In this document: positions 52,201-61,030 of the stretch, piece after piece
Layout of the letters: each line of letters begins with the position of its first letter
How positions within the stretch are numbered: position 1 is the stretch's first letter
Source: Ornithinibacter aureus
GTDB taxonomy: Bacteria; Actinomycetota; Actinomycetes; Actinomycetales; Dermatophilaceae
Assembly: GCF_009858245.1 (NCBI RefSeq)
Contig: NZ_VMSB01000001.1
Span: 2,356,001 to 2,420,000, forward strand
Length of the DNA: 64,000 nucleotides
Direction of reading: 5' to 3'
Translations under genes and position numbers: made by a program
The notes under the pieces: model-generated
Told to the model about the DNA's origin: nothing
Databases searched by the model: none
What the model saw: the letters and a program-made list of their open reading frames with translations, nothing else

Positions 52201-53295
52201 ATGACCCAGACCCACACGATCACCGTCGAGCCGCTCGGCCGCGAGGTGCAGTGCCGGGAGGACCAGTCGATCCTCGACGCCTGCCTGCGCGCCGGGGTCT
52301 GGTTGCCGCACTCGTGCACCCACGGCACCTGCGCGACGTGCAAGGCCGATGTCGTCGACGGCGAGGTCGACCACGGTGCGGCGAGCTCGTTCGCGCTCAT
52401 GGACTACGAGCGCGACGAGGGCAAGCTGCTGCCGTGCGTGGCCTGCCCGCGCTCCGACGTGGTGATCGAGGCCGACATCGACGTCGACGAGAGCGTGCCC
52501 GTGCACCCGGTGCAGGACTTCACCGGCACCGTCGTGGCCCTCGAGGAGATCGCGCTGCAGACCCGGCGCCTCGTCGTCGAGCTCGACCGCGACATCGCGT
52601 TCAACGCCGGGCAGTACCTGAAGTTCTCGGTGCCGGCTCGGGACGGGCTCCCGGTCGTGGACCGCACCTGGTCGATCGCCTCACCGCCCACCGAGACCCG
52701 ACGGCTGGAGTTCCACGTGCGCAACGTGCCCGGAGGCCGGGGCACCGACGGCTGGGTGTTCGGTGGCCTGTCGGTCGGGGATGCCGTGAGCGTCTCGGGG
52801 CCCTACGGTCGCTTCGTGCTCAAGATCGATGACGACCGCCCGGCCATCCTCGTCGGGGGCGGCACGGGCCTGGCGCCCCTGAAGTCGATGATCCGGCATG
52901 CGCTGGAGAACGACGCGTATGCCGGTCACCTCACCCTCTACCAGGGCGGTCGGAGCAGGGAGTGGCTCTACGACGTGGAGTACTTCCAGGCACTGGCGGC
53001 GCAGCACCCCGATCGGTTCACCTACCGACCGTGCCTGTCCGAGGAGACGCAGGCCGACTGCGGAAGTGACGCCACGGCATACGGCTTCGGCATGGTGACC
53101 GACGTCATCGCTGCCGACCACCCGACGTTGTCGGGGTCCTCGGGGTACCTGTGCGGCCCTCCGCCGATGGTCGAGGCCGCGCTGAAGACGTTGATGTCCA
53201 AGCGGCTCTTCCCGCGCGACATCCACCGCGAGGACTTCTTCAACGAGGGCGACAAGGAGTCGGGCGCCGTCCGCTCCCCCCTCATCAAGCGCTGA
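52201..53295 (+). CDS. Phenol hydroxylase reductase (DmpP-like)
   Basis: A 364-residue protein: an N-terminal plant-type [2Fe-2S] domain (CTHGTCATCK, CVAC), an FAD-binding domain, and an NAD domain ending in a CGPPPMVEA motif. It passes electrons from NADH to the hydroxylase. About 60 bp of spacer and a repeat separate it from the gamma subunit. Confidence 0.92.
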   Translation: MTQTHTITVEPLGREVQCREDQSILDACLRAGVWLPHSCTHGTCATCKADVVDGEVDHGAASSFALMDYERDEGKLLPCVACPRSDVVIEADIDVDESVPVHPVQDFTGTVVALEEIALQTRRLVVELDRDIAFNAGQYLKFSVPARDGLPVVDRTWSIASPPTETRRLEFHVRNVPGGRGTDGWVFGGLSVGDAVSVSGPYGRFVLKIDDDRPAILVGGGTGLAPLKSMIRHALENDAYAGHLTLYQGGRSREWLYDVEYFQALAAQHPDRFTYRPCLSEETQADCGSDATAYGFGMVTDVIAADHPTLSGSSGYLCGPPPMVEAALKTLMSKRLFPRDIHREDFFNEGDKESGAVRSPLIKR

Positions 53296-53309
53296 GATCC
53301 TGGCCGAGA

Positions 53310-53345
53310 GTGCGGACGTGGTCGCTCTGGCGACCACGTCCGCAC
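53310..53345. terminator. Bidirectional terminator hairpin
   Basis: 16-bp perfect arms (GTGCGGACGTGGTCGC) with a TCTG loop, between the converging reductase and IclR genes. A GGCATCCGGATGCC palindrome follows at 53361-53374. Confidence 0.85.
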
Positions 53346-53375
53346 CCACGGCGAGGTCACGGCATCCGGATGCCG

Positions 53376-54152
53376 TCAGAGGCCGGACTCGCGCAGGACG
53401 CGGCTCAGGGTGAACGCCGCGGTGCGCACCGCCGGTCCGAGGGTTCCCGGGTCGACGGCCTTCGTCGGGCCGGTCACCGACAGACCGGCGCGGACCCTGC
53501 GGTCGGCGCCGAACACGGGGGCGGCCACGCACGACACCCCGACGTGCGACTCCTCGAGGTCCATGGCCATGCCCACCGAGCGGATCTTGCGCAGCTCCCG
53601 GGTCAAGCCCCCGGGGGTGGTGATCGTGCGCGGGGTCAGCCGCGGCAGCCCGGCATCGATGCGGGCCCGCACGGTCGCGGCCGGGCTGTACGCGAGGATC
53701 GCCTTCCCCACCCCGGTCGCGTGCGCGGGGAAGCGACCGCCCGTGCGTGAGGCCACGTCGGCACCGCTCGACCCCAGGATCTCGACGTAGACGACGTCGA
53801 CTCCCTCGAGCACCGCGAGGTGGATGCGCTGGCGGGTCACCTCGCGAAGGTCCTCCATGATCGGCAGGGCCGCCTCGGACAGCGTGCGGTGCGTCGGCAC
53901 GAGCTCGCCACGTTCGAACAGCCACATCCCGAGCCGGTAGCCCTCCCCGGACGGGCCGGCGTCCTGGCGCTCGAGCACCCGCAGGGCCACGAGTTCGGCG
54001 ACGATCCGGTGCACGCTCGACTTGGGCAGCCCGGTGCGCCGCGACAGCTCGGCGAGGGACAGCACGGGGTCACGGTCGTCGAACGCCCCGACGATCGCGG
54101 CGGCGCGTGCGAGCAACGACACCGGGGGCTCGTTCCGCTCAGTGGAACGCAT
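53376..54152 (-). CDS. IclR-family regulator 1
   Basis: A protein of about 258 residues: a winged helix (LSLAELSRRTGLPKSSVHRIVAEL) and an effector-binding domain (GRFPAHATGVGKAILAY). The start is uncertain: ATG 54152 places operator 54131-54149 inside the gene, GTG 54122 leaves it just upstream, and ATG 54188 is also open. It ends converging on the phenol hydroxylase operon, so it probably controls aromatic catabolism. Confidence 0.87.
   Translation of the reverse strand: MRSTERNEPPVSLLARAAAIVGAFDDRDPVLSLAELSRRTGLPKSSVHRIVAELVALRVLERQDAGPSGEGYRLGMWLFERGELVPTHRTLSEAALPIMEDLREVTRQRIHLAVLEGVDVVYVEILGSSGADVASRTGGRFPAHATGVGKAILAYSPAATVRARIDAGLPRLTPRTITTPGGLTRELRKIRSVGMAMDLEESHVGVSCVAAPVFGADRRVRAGLSVTGPTKAVDPGTLGPAVRTAAFTLSRVLRESGL
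54131..54149. promoter_or_regulatory. CGTTCC-N7-GGAACG operator, IclR pair
   Basis: CGTTCC-GCTCAGT-GGAACG. It lies 73 bp ahead of the IclR 2 start and at the 5' end of IclR 1. Confidence 0.6.
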
Positions 54153-54221
54153 TCGTTGATCGAACCATGCGCCGGGCCGCAGTGTCATCGCATCGGCCCA
54201 CTCGGCAAAGGAGCCCAAGGC

Positions 54222-55031
54222 ATGTCGATCGTTGCTCAGGACCAGGCGTGGTGCGCCACGACCCCCAAGCGTTCCCAGGCCGTCGACGCCCACGGCTCCG
54301 CGCTGAAGTCCGTGGGCAGCGCCCTCGACGTGCTCGAGTGCTTCGCGACCGACGGCGAGCTGGGGGTCTCCGACATCGCCCGCCGCCTCGGGGTCGCGAA
54401 GTCGACGGCGCACCGGCTGCTGCAGACCCTGGCCAGCCGCGGGTTCGTCGAGCAGGACACCCACTCGGGTCAGTACCGCCTCGGCATCCACATCTACGAG
54501 CTCGGCGAGCTGGCCCTGGCCCGCAACCAGTTGCGCCACGCGGCCCTGCCGATCCTGCGCCAGGTCGCGGCTGCGACGGGGCTCACCGTGAACCTCTCGG
54601 TGCCCGACGGCCCGGACATCGTCTTCGTCGAGCGCATCGAGAACAGCGACGGGGTGCGCATCCTCGGGCACTTCGGGCGCCGGCTGCCCGCCCACACGAC
54701 GAGCAGCGGCAAGGCGATCGCCGCCTGGAACACCGGGGCGGATGCCGCGCGTCGCCGCGCCGGGTTCCCCCCTCGGGTCAGCCGCACGGTGCGCACCGAG
54801 GCCGACTGGGACCGCTGCCTGGAGTCGGTGCGCAAGGTCGGCTACGCGGTGTCACACAGCGAGTCCTTCGACGGGGCGTCCTCGGTGGCGGTGCCCGTCA
54901 TCGTGCACCGCGAGGCCATCGCGTCGATCTCCGTGTTCGGCCCGACCGAGGCCATCGAGCCGAAGGTCGACCGCTTCGTCCCCGTGCTCGTCGCCGCGAG
55001 CCGTCGCATCGCCCGCGCGCACACCGCCTGA
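54222..55031 (+). CDS. IclR-family regulator 2
   Basis: A 269-residue protein: a winged helix ([23 protein letters not shown]) and an IclR effector domain ([18 protein letters not shown]). AAAGGAG precedes the ATG. It diverges from IclR 1 and lies upstream of the lower-pathway operon. It is only distantly similar to IclR 1, so they may sense different compounds. Confidence 0.9.
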   Translation: MSIVAQDQAWCATTPKRSQAVDAHGSALKSVGSALDVLECFATDGELGVSDIARRLGVAKSTAHRLLQTLASRGFVEQDTHSGQYRLGIHIYELGELALARNQLRHAALPILRQVAAATGLTVNLSVPDGPDIVFVERIENSDGVRILGHFGRRLPAHTTSSGKAIAAWNTGADAARRRAGFPPRVSRTVRTEADWDRCLESVRKVGYAVSHSESFDGASSVAVPVIVHREAIASISVFGPTEAIEPKVDRFVPVLVAASRRIARAHTA

Positions 55032-55077
55032 ACAGCTGGACCGGCCTGATCCGCCGGCTGGCCGCGCTGCAGCCCAG

Positions 55078-55140
55078 TCGAGGAGTCAAGACATGCCCGG
55101 GATCCGGGCGCGAGCCCGGCATGTCTCGACCCCTCGACTC
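55078..55140 (+). terminator. Stem-loop after IclR 2
   Basis: Nested inverted repeats: outer AGTCGAGG/CCTCGACT and inner AGACATGCC/GGCATGTCT. It may end the IclR 2 transcript before the lower pathway. The rest of the 242-bp gap holds the operator at 55162-55180. Confidence 0.6.
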
Positions 55141-55161
55141 CAGGGGCCCGGATGCCGTGCG

Positions 55162-55180
55162 CGTTCCCGGGAGCGGAACG
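55162..55180. promoter_or_regulatory. CGTTCC-N7-GGAACG operator, lower pathway
   Basis: CGTTCC-CGGGAGC-GGAACG, 94 bp ahead of the hydratase gene. Confidence 0.6.
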
Positions 55181-55273
55181 TCGGGGGCGCGGCGCTCGCG
55201 GCATCCGTAGCGTCATCACCGTCAGCAGCAGAGCGTCGCCATCGACTGCCAGGCCCCACCCGAGAGGAACCCC

Positions 55274-56056
55274 GTGGACCACGAGACCCGCACGCTGGTG
55301 GCCGGTCGGCTGCTCGCGGCCTACGAGTCCCGGGAGCCGCTCGAGCCGCTCACCTCGACCTACGAGGGTATGACCCTCGAGGACTCCTACGCCATCCAGC
55401 TGCTCCAGATCGAGCAGCGCCTGGCCGCCGGGCGCACCGTGCAGGGTCACAAGGTCGGCCTGACGAGCGCAGCGATGCAGCGGCTGCTCGGGGTCACCGA
55501 GCCCGACTACGGCCACCTGCTCGACGACTTCTTCCACCTCGAGCACATGCCGATCCCGGTGGGCACCTTCCTCCAGCCGCGGGTCGAGCCCGAGATCGCC
55601 TTCGTGCTCAAGAAGCCGCTCAAGGGCCCCGGCGTCACGGCCCACGAGGCCCTGCGCGCCGTCGACTTCGTCCTGCCGGCCCTCGAGATCGTCGACAGCC
55701 GCATCCGCGACTGGACGATCGGACTGCTCGACACCATCGCCGACAACGCGAGCTCGGGTGCCGTCGTGCTCGGCTCCACCCCCACCGCCGTGGATGCCGT
55801 GGACCTTCGCCTTGCGGGGGCGACCTTCCACCGCAACGGCCAGGTCGTCGGCACCGGGGCGGGCGGGGCCGTGCTCGGCTCGCCGCTGAACTCCCTGGTC
55901 TGGCTCGCCAACACCGTCGGCGCCCGCGGCATCACCCTCGAGGCGGGCCACGTCGTCCTTCCCGGGGCCGTGTGCGCCATGGCCCCCGTCGCTGTCGGCG
56001 ACACCTTCACCGCGACGTTCGCCGGGCTCGGCAGCGTCACCGCCCGGTTCGTCTGA
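55274..56056 (+). CDS. 2-hydroxypenta-2,4-dienoate hydratase (DmpE-like)
   Basis: A 260-residue protein of the FAH-like hydratase/decarboxylase family ([31 protein letters not shown]). It adds water to 2-oxopent-4-enoate to give 4-hydroxy-2-oxovalerate. The assignment as hydratase rather than the related decarboxylase (58258-59106) rests on gene order, ahead of dmpF/dmpG homologues. GAGAGGAA precedes the GTG. Confidence 0.82.
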   Translation: MDHETRTLVAGRLLAAYESREPLEPLTSTYEGMTLEDSYAIQLLQIEQRLAAGRTVQGHKVGLTSAAMQRLLGVTEPDYGHLLDDFFHLEHMPIPVGTFLQPRVEPEIAFVLKKPLKGPGVTAHEALRAVDFVLPALEIVDSRIRDWTIGLLDTIADNASSGAVVLGSTPTAVDAVDLRLAGATFHRNGQVVGTGAGGAVLGSPLNSLVWLANTVGARGITLEAGHVVLPGAVCAMAPVAVGDTFTATFAGLGSVTARFV

Positions 56057-56082
56057 ACCACCCCGATCGCCGAAGGAGCACC

Positions 56083-57108
56083 ATGTCCACCCCTGCGAGG
56101 ACCAAGGGCACCGCCGCCATCGTCGGGCCCGGCAACATCGGCACCGACCTGATGTTCAAGCTCATGCGCCGCAGCGACGTGCTCGACCCGCGCTGGATGA
56201 TCGGGGTCGACCCGGCATCCGACGGTCTGCGTCGCGCGACGTCGCTCGGCCTCGAGGCCAGCCACGAGGGCGTCGACTGGCTGCTCGCCCAGGACGAGCT
56301 TCCCGACATCGTCTTCGAGTGCACCTCCGCCAAGGCGCACGAGGCGAACGCCCCGCGCTACGCCGAGGCCGGCATCCTCGCCGTCGACCTGACCCCCGCA
56401 GCCGTCGGCCCGTACCTGTGCCCCCCGGTCAACCTCGACTTCAACGTCGACGCGATGAACGTCAACATGATCACCTGCGGCGGGCAGGCCACGACCCCGA
56501 TGGTCAAGGCCGTCTCCTCGGTCGTGCCAGTCCCCTACGCCGAGATCGTCGCGAGCATCTCGAGCAAGTCCGCCGGCCCGGGCACCCGAGCCAACATCGA
56601 CGAGTTCACCGAGACCACCTCGGCGGCCCTCGAGGTCGTCGGCGGCGCCGACCGCGGCAAGGCGATCATCATCCTCAACCCCGTCGAGCCGCCGCTGATG
56701 ATGCGCAACTCGGTCTTCTGCGCCATCCCCGCCGAGGCCGGCGAGCCGGGCCCGCTCCTGGACGCCATCCTCGAGTCGATCCACGCGATGGTCGCCCAGG
56801 TGCAGGACTACGTTCCCGGCTACGCCCTGCGCGCAGACCCCCAGTTCGACCACGCCCGCGACCTCTGGCAGGGCATGGCCCGGGTGTTCGTGCCGATCGA
56901 GGTCAAGGGCCGCGGCGACTACCTGCCCGACTACGCCGGCAACCTCGACATCATCACCGCGGCCGCCGCGCGGGTCGGCGACATCATGGTCGCCCACCGC
57001 CTCGGTGTCGCCTCGACCTGGAAGTCGTCGAGCGACCTCGGCGAGCTGCCCGGCCCCACCGACCCCCTCGTCGGCGCAGGCGCCGGCGCCCAGAAGGCAG
57101 GAGCCTGA
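56083..57108 (+). CDS. Acylating acetaldehyde dehydrogenase (DmpF/BphJ-like)
   Basis: A 341-residue enzyme: NAD motif [11 protein letters not shown], catalytic C132 in [10 protein letters not shown]. It turns acetaldehyde to acetyl-CoA in a channelled complex with the next gene product. GAAGGAG precedes the ATG. Confidence 0.93.
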   Translation: MSTPARTKGTAAIVGPGNIGTDLMFKLMRRSDVLDPRWMIGVDPASDGLRRATSLGLEASHEGVDWLLAQDELPDIVFECTSAKAHEANAPRYAEAGILAVDLTPAAVGPYLCPPVNLDFNVDAMNVNMITCGGQATTPMVKAVSSVVPVPYAEIVASISSKSAGPGTRANIDEFTETTSAALEVVGGADRGKAIIILNPVEPPLMMRNSVFCAIPAEAGEPGPLLDAILESIHAMVAQVQDYVPGYALRADPQFDHARDLWQGMARVFVPIEVKGRGDYLPDYAGNLDIITAAAARVGDIMVAHRLGVASTWKSSSDLGELPGPTDPLVGAGAGAQKAGA

Positions 57109-57109
57109 C

Positions 57110-58258
57110 ATGGGTGACATGACCATCCGCCCCGAGGACGCCCCCGTCGTCACGACCGAGGTCACCGAGACCGACGTCCTCACCCACACCCCCACCGGGG
57201 GCGGGCTGCGCGACCTGCGGATCACCGACTCCACGCTGCGCGACGGTTCGCACGCCATGCAGCACCAGTTCACCGAGGAGCAGGTGCGCGGTGTCGTGCA
57301 CGCCCTCGACAAGGCCGGTGTCGAGGTGATCGAGGTCAGCCACGGCGACGGCCTCGGCGGCTCGAGCTTCAACTACGGCTTCTCCAAGGTCGACGAGATG
57401 AAGCTCATCGCCGCCGCCGTCGAGGAGGCCACCCAGGCCAAGATCGCCATCCTCATGCTGCCCGGCCTCGGCACCGTGCACGAGCTGAAGAAGGCGCACG
57501 CCGCCGGTGCCTCGGTCGCCCGCATCGCGACCCACTGCACCGAGGCCGACGTCTCGCTCCAGCACTTCGCCGCGGCCCGCGCGCTCGGCATGGAGACCGT
57601 CGGCTTCCTCATGCTCAGCCACAAGGCCTCGCCCGCGAAGCTCGCCGAGCAGGCCCGGATCATGGTGGATGCCGGGGCCCAGTGCGTCTACGTCGTCGAC
57701 TCCGCGGGTGCTCTCGTCCTCACCGACGCCCAGGAGCGCATCCAGGCCGTCATCGACGAGATCGGCCCGCAGGCGCAGGTCGGTTTCCACGGCCACCAGA
57801 ACCTCAGCCTGGGCATCGCCAACTCGGTGCTCGCCTACCTGGCTGGTGCCAAGCAGATCGACGGTGCGCTGTGCGCCCTCGGCGCCGGGGCCGGCAACAG
57901 CCCCACCGAGGTGCTCGCCGCGACCTTCGAGCGGATGGGCATCCGCACCGGGGTCGACCTCGGTGAGGTGCTCTCGGCCGCGGACGACGTCGTCAAGCCG
58001 TTCATTCCCCGCCTGCCGTGGATGGACCGCGCCTCGATCACCCAGGGCTACGCCGGGGTGTACTCCTCGTTCCTGCTGCACGCCGAGCGGGCCGCCGCCC
58101 GCTACGAGGTGCCCGCCCACGAGATCCTCCAGAAGGTCGGCGAGTACGGCTACGTCGGCGGCCAGGAGGACATGATCATCGACATCGCGCTCCAGCTCGC
58201 CGAGGAGAAGAACCAGCTCGTCGAGCTCGGGGACCTCGCCGGGATGGGGGTGCGCTGA
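57110..58258 (+). CDS. 4-hydroxy-2-oxovalerate aldolase (DmpG/BphI-like)
   Basis: A 382-residue HMGL-like TIM-barrel aldolase (RITDSTLRDGSHAMQHQF, metal-binding GFHGHQN). It splits 4-hydroxy-2-oxovalerate to pyruvate and acetaldehyde, which passes to the dehydrogenase. The N-terminus is about 35 residues longer than usual. Its stop shares a base with the next start. Confidence 0.93.
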   Translation: MGDMTIRPEDAPVVTTEVTETDVLTHTPTGGGLRDLRITDSTLRDGSHAMQHQFTEEQVRGVVHALDKAGVEVIEVSHGDGLGGSSFNYGFSKVDEMKLIAAAVEEATQAKIAILMLPGLGTVHELKKAHAAGASVARIATHCTEADVSLQHFAAARALGMETVGFLMLSHKASPAKLAEQARIMVDAGAQCVYVVDSAGALVLTDAQERIQAVIDEIGPQAQVGFHGHQNLSLGIANSVLAYLAGAKQIDGALCALGAGAGNSPTEVLAATFERMGIRTGVDLGEVLSAADDVVKPFIPRLPWMDRASITQGYAGVYSSFLLHAERAAARYEVPAHEILQKVGEYGYVGGQEDMIIDIALQLAEEKNQLVELGDLAGMGVR

Positions 58259-59106
58259 TGGGTGACCACACGGCATCCGACGTGGCCAGCACGGCATCCG
58301 GCGTGGGCGCGGCCCCGGAAGGTGGGTGGGACGTCGAGTCCGTCGCCGCCGAGCTCCTGCGCTGCGAGGACGAGCGCCGCGAGCGCGAGCCGTTCACCGA
58401 CGAGTGGCCGGGGCTCGACCTCGACACCGGCTATGCGATCCAGGACCTCAACCTCGCCAAGCGCCTCGAGCGCGGCGAGAAGCTCATCGGCGTCAAGCTG
58501 GGCCTGACGAGCCGGGCCAAGCAGCAGCGGATGGGTGTGCACTTCCCGTTCGTCGCGTGGCTGACCGACGCGATGGTGCTGCCGGTCGGCGACCCGGTGC
58601 CCCAGGGAAAGCTCATCCACCCGCGCATCGAGCCCGAGATCGTCTTCGTCATGGGCGAGCGCCTCGAGGGCCCGGGCATCACGTGTGCCCAGGCGATGAG
58701 CGCGGTTGAGTCGGTGTGGGGCGGCGCCGAGGTCATCGACAGCCGCTACAGCAACTTCCGCTTCACCGCCGGTGACGTCGCCGCCGACAACGCCTCCTCC
58801 GGTGCCTTCGTCACCGGCCCGATCGGCCTCCCCCCGAGCGAGGTCGACCTCGCCCTCGAGGCGGTGCTCGTCGAGGTCGACGGTGTCGTCGTCGACTCGG
58901 CGACCGGCGCCGCCGTGCAGGGCCACCCCGGGGAGGCGCTCGCGCTCGCCGCGAACGACCTCGCCCGTCGCGGCCACGCCATCGAGGCGGGCTGGATCGT
59001 CCTCACCGGCGGCATGACGGATGCCGTGTTCGCACCTCCCGGGTCGAGCACCGCCCTGCACTTCACCAACCTCGGTTCGGTGTTCCTCAACGGCGGGGAA
59101 GGCTGA
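58258..59106 (+). CDS. 4-oxalocrotonate decarboxylase (DmpH-like)
   Basis: A 282-residue FAH-like enzyme related to the hydratase (IGVKLGLTSRAKQQRMGV, HPRIEPEIVFVM). By gene order it decarboxylates 2-oxohex-3-enedioate to 2-hydroxypentadienoate. Start overlaps the aldolase stop (TGATG). Confidence 0.85.
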   Translation: MGDHTASDVASTASGVGAAPEGGWDVESVAAELLRCEDERREREPFTDEWPGLDLDTGYAIQDLNLAKRLERGEKLIGVKLGLTSRAKQQRMGVHFPFVAWLTDAMVLPVGDPVPQGKLIHPRIEPEIVFVMGERLEGPGITCAQAMSAVESVWGGAEVIDSRYSNFRFTAGDVAADNASSGAFVTGPIGLPPSEVDLALEAVLVEVDGVVVDSATGAAVQGHPGEALALAANDLARRGHAIEAGWIVLTGGMTDAVFAPPGSSTALHFTNLGSVFLNGGEG

Positions 59107-59111
59107 TCGCC

Positions 59112-59327
59112 ATGCCGCTCATCGAGGTGACCCTGGCCGAAGGTCGCACGCCGGTGCAGATCCGCACCCTCATCTCCGCCCTCACCCACGCCGCCGCAGA
59201 GGCGGTCGACGCCCCGGTCGACAGCATCCGGGTCGTCATCCGCGAGGTACCTCCGACGCACTGGGGTGCCGGTGACGTCACCATCGCCGAACGCCGCGGG
59301 GCACCCGACCCGCGCGCGGGCACCTGA
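59112..59327 (+). CDS. 4-oxalocrotonate tautomerase (DmpI-like)
   Basis: A 71-residue tautomerase with the catalytic Pro1 after Met removal (MPLIEVTLAEGR) and the conserved RVVIREVP block. It interconverts 2-hydroxymuconate and 2-oxohexenedioate. Confidence 0.92.
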   Translation: MPLIEVTLAEGRTPVQIRTLISALTHAAAEAVDAPVDSIRVVIREVPPTHWGAGDVTIAERRGAPDPRAGT

Positions 59328-59391
59328 GCCGGCCCCCGGCATCCGCACCGCTGTTCCCACCCAACACACCCCCACCGCAGAAGGTGAACCC

Positions 59392-60837
59392 ATGAGCGAG
59401 CTCCAGTTCTTCGGCCACATCATCGACAACGAGGAGGTCGAGTCGATCGACGGCAAGCGCTTCGACGTCTGGAACCCGTGGACGCGGGAGGTGTGGGCCC
59501 AGGCGGCCGAGGCGTCGGAGAAGGATGCCGAGCGTGCCATCGAGAGTGCGCGGCGCGCCTTCGACGAGGGTCCGTGGCCGCGGATGGGCCGGGCCGAGCG
59601 GGCCAAGGCCATCCACCGGCTGGCAGACCTCATGGAGGAGCGCGCCGACGACCTCGCGCGGATGGACTCCACGAACATGGCCAAGCCGTTCGAGCAGGCC
59701 AAGCACGACGTGGCGCGCTCGGTGTGGAACTTCCGGTTCTTCGCCGACCACCAGCGCGACGCCGTCGGCGAGGTCTACCCGATGGACTCGGGCCACCACA
59801 CGTACAGCGAGTTCGGCCCGGCCGGGGTCGTCGCGGCGATCAGCCCGTGGAACTTCCCGCTGATGATGGCGTCGTGGAAGATCGCGCCGGCGATCGCGTG
59901 GGGCAATACCTGCATCATCAAGCCGTCGGAGGACACGCCGGCGTCGGTGACGCTGCTCGGGCGCCTGGCCGTCGAGGCCGGCTTCCCGCCCGGCGTGCTC
60001 AACGTCGTCAACGGCTTCGGGGCACCCGCCGGGGCGACGCTCACCGGTGACGACCGGGTCGACCGGGTGACCTTCACCGGGTCCTCGACGACGGGCAGGT
60101 ACGTCATGGCGTCGGCGGCGACGCACCTGGCGCCGGTGTCGCTCGAGCTGGGCGGCAAGGGCGCGAACATCGTCTTCGAGGACGCCGACATCGACAACGC
60201 CATCCACTGGGCGGTCGAGGCGATCTTCCGCAACGCCGGGCAGATCTGCCTCGCGGGGTCGCGGCTGTTCGTGCACTCCTCGCTGTACGAGTCGTTCATG
60301 GAGCGGTTCGTCACGGCGGCCGAGGCACTGACCATCGGCGACCCGTTCGACCCGGCGACGACGTTCTCGTCGCTGGCGAGCAAGCGGCACTTCGACAAGG
60401 TCGCCTCGTACGTGGAGTCGGCCCGTGAGCTCGGTGGCACGATCCGCACCGGCGGGGTCGCCGAGGACGGCACCTGGGTGGTGCGCCCGACGATCATCGA
60501 CGGACTCGCCCTGGATGCCGCTCCCTACTGCGAGGAGATCTTCGGCCCGGTGTGCGTCGTCAACTCCTTCGACACCGAGGAGGAGGTCGTGCACCTCGCC
60601 AACGACACCCGGTACGGGCTCAACGCGATGCTCTTCACCGAGAACCTGTCGCGGGCGCACCGGGTGGCCTCGAAGCTGCGGGCCGGCACGGTGTGGGTGA
60701 ACTGCTTCTTCATCCGCGACCTGCGCACGCCGTTCGGAGGCGTCGGCGACTCGGGTGTCGGGCGCGAGGGTGGCAACTTCTCGCGGGAGTTCTTCACCGA
60801 GCCCAAGGCCGTCGTGATGCAGATCGACCGCGGCTGA
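59392..60837 (+). CDS. 2-hydroxymuconic semialdehyde dehydrogenase (DmpC-like)
   Basis: A 481-residue aldehyde dehydrogenase (SPWNFPLMM, LELGGKGANIVFEDAD, catalytic Cys in NAGQICLAGSR). It oxidises the ring-cleavage product to 2-hydroxymuconate. It is last in the operon, whereas dmpC is early in proteobacterial operons. No hydrolase (DmpD) gene is present, so only the oxidative branch is encoded here. Confidence 0.88.
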   Translation: MSELQFFGHIIDNEEVESIDGKRFDVWNPWTREVWAQAAEASEKDAERAIESARRAFDEGPWPRMGRAERAKAIHRLADLMEERADDLARMDSTNMAKPFEQAKHDVARSVWNFRFFADHQRDAVGEVYPMDSGHHTYSEFGPAGVVAAISPWNFPLMMASWKIAPAIAWGNTCIIKPSEDTPASVTLLGRLAVEAGFPPGVLNVVNGFGAPAGATLTGDDRVDRVTFTGSSTTGRYVMASAATHLAPVSLELGGKGANIVFEDADIDNAIHWAVEAIFRNAGQICLAGSRLFVHSSLYESFMERFVTAAEALTIGDPFDPATTFSSLASKRHFDKVASYVESARELGGTIRTGGVAEDGTWVVRPTIIDGLALDAAPYCEEIFGPVCVVNSFDTEEEVVHLANDTRYGLNAMLFTENLSRAHRVASKLRAGTVWVNCFFIRDLRTPFGGVGDSGVGREGGNFSREFFTEPKAVVMQIDRG

Positions 60838-60842
60838 CCCAG

Positions 60843-60985
60843 CCCGTACCCACATCGACCAATAGGTCAGTCGGGGTACGCCCCGGAGGCACGGCCCGTA
60901 CCCAGATCGACCAATAGGTCACCGGAGGTACGCGCCCCGACCGGGCCGGCGTACCTGGAGTGACCTATTGGACGATGTCGGGACG
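60843..60985 (-). repeat. Family B repeats, copies 2-4 (right edge of aromatic module)
   Basis: Three copies: 60843-60880 and 60893-60932 on the minus strand, and a diverged copy at 60951-60985 on the plus strand. All share the TGACCTATTGG core. They fill the 193-bp gap between the dehydrogenase and protease genes. Confidence 0.75.
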
Positions 60986-61030
60986 CTCCTTCGGGTCGCG
61001 GCTGTCGGTGGGTCGGGGCAGGCTGGCCGT

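Noticed and set aside
54107-55210. Long plus-strand alternative frames over IclR 2.
   Set aside because: They lack domains and overlap a clear IclR gene with a good ribosome site.
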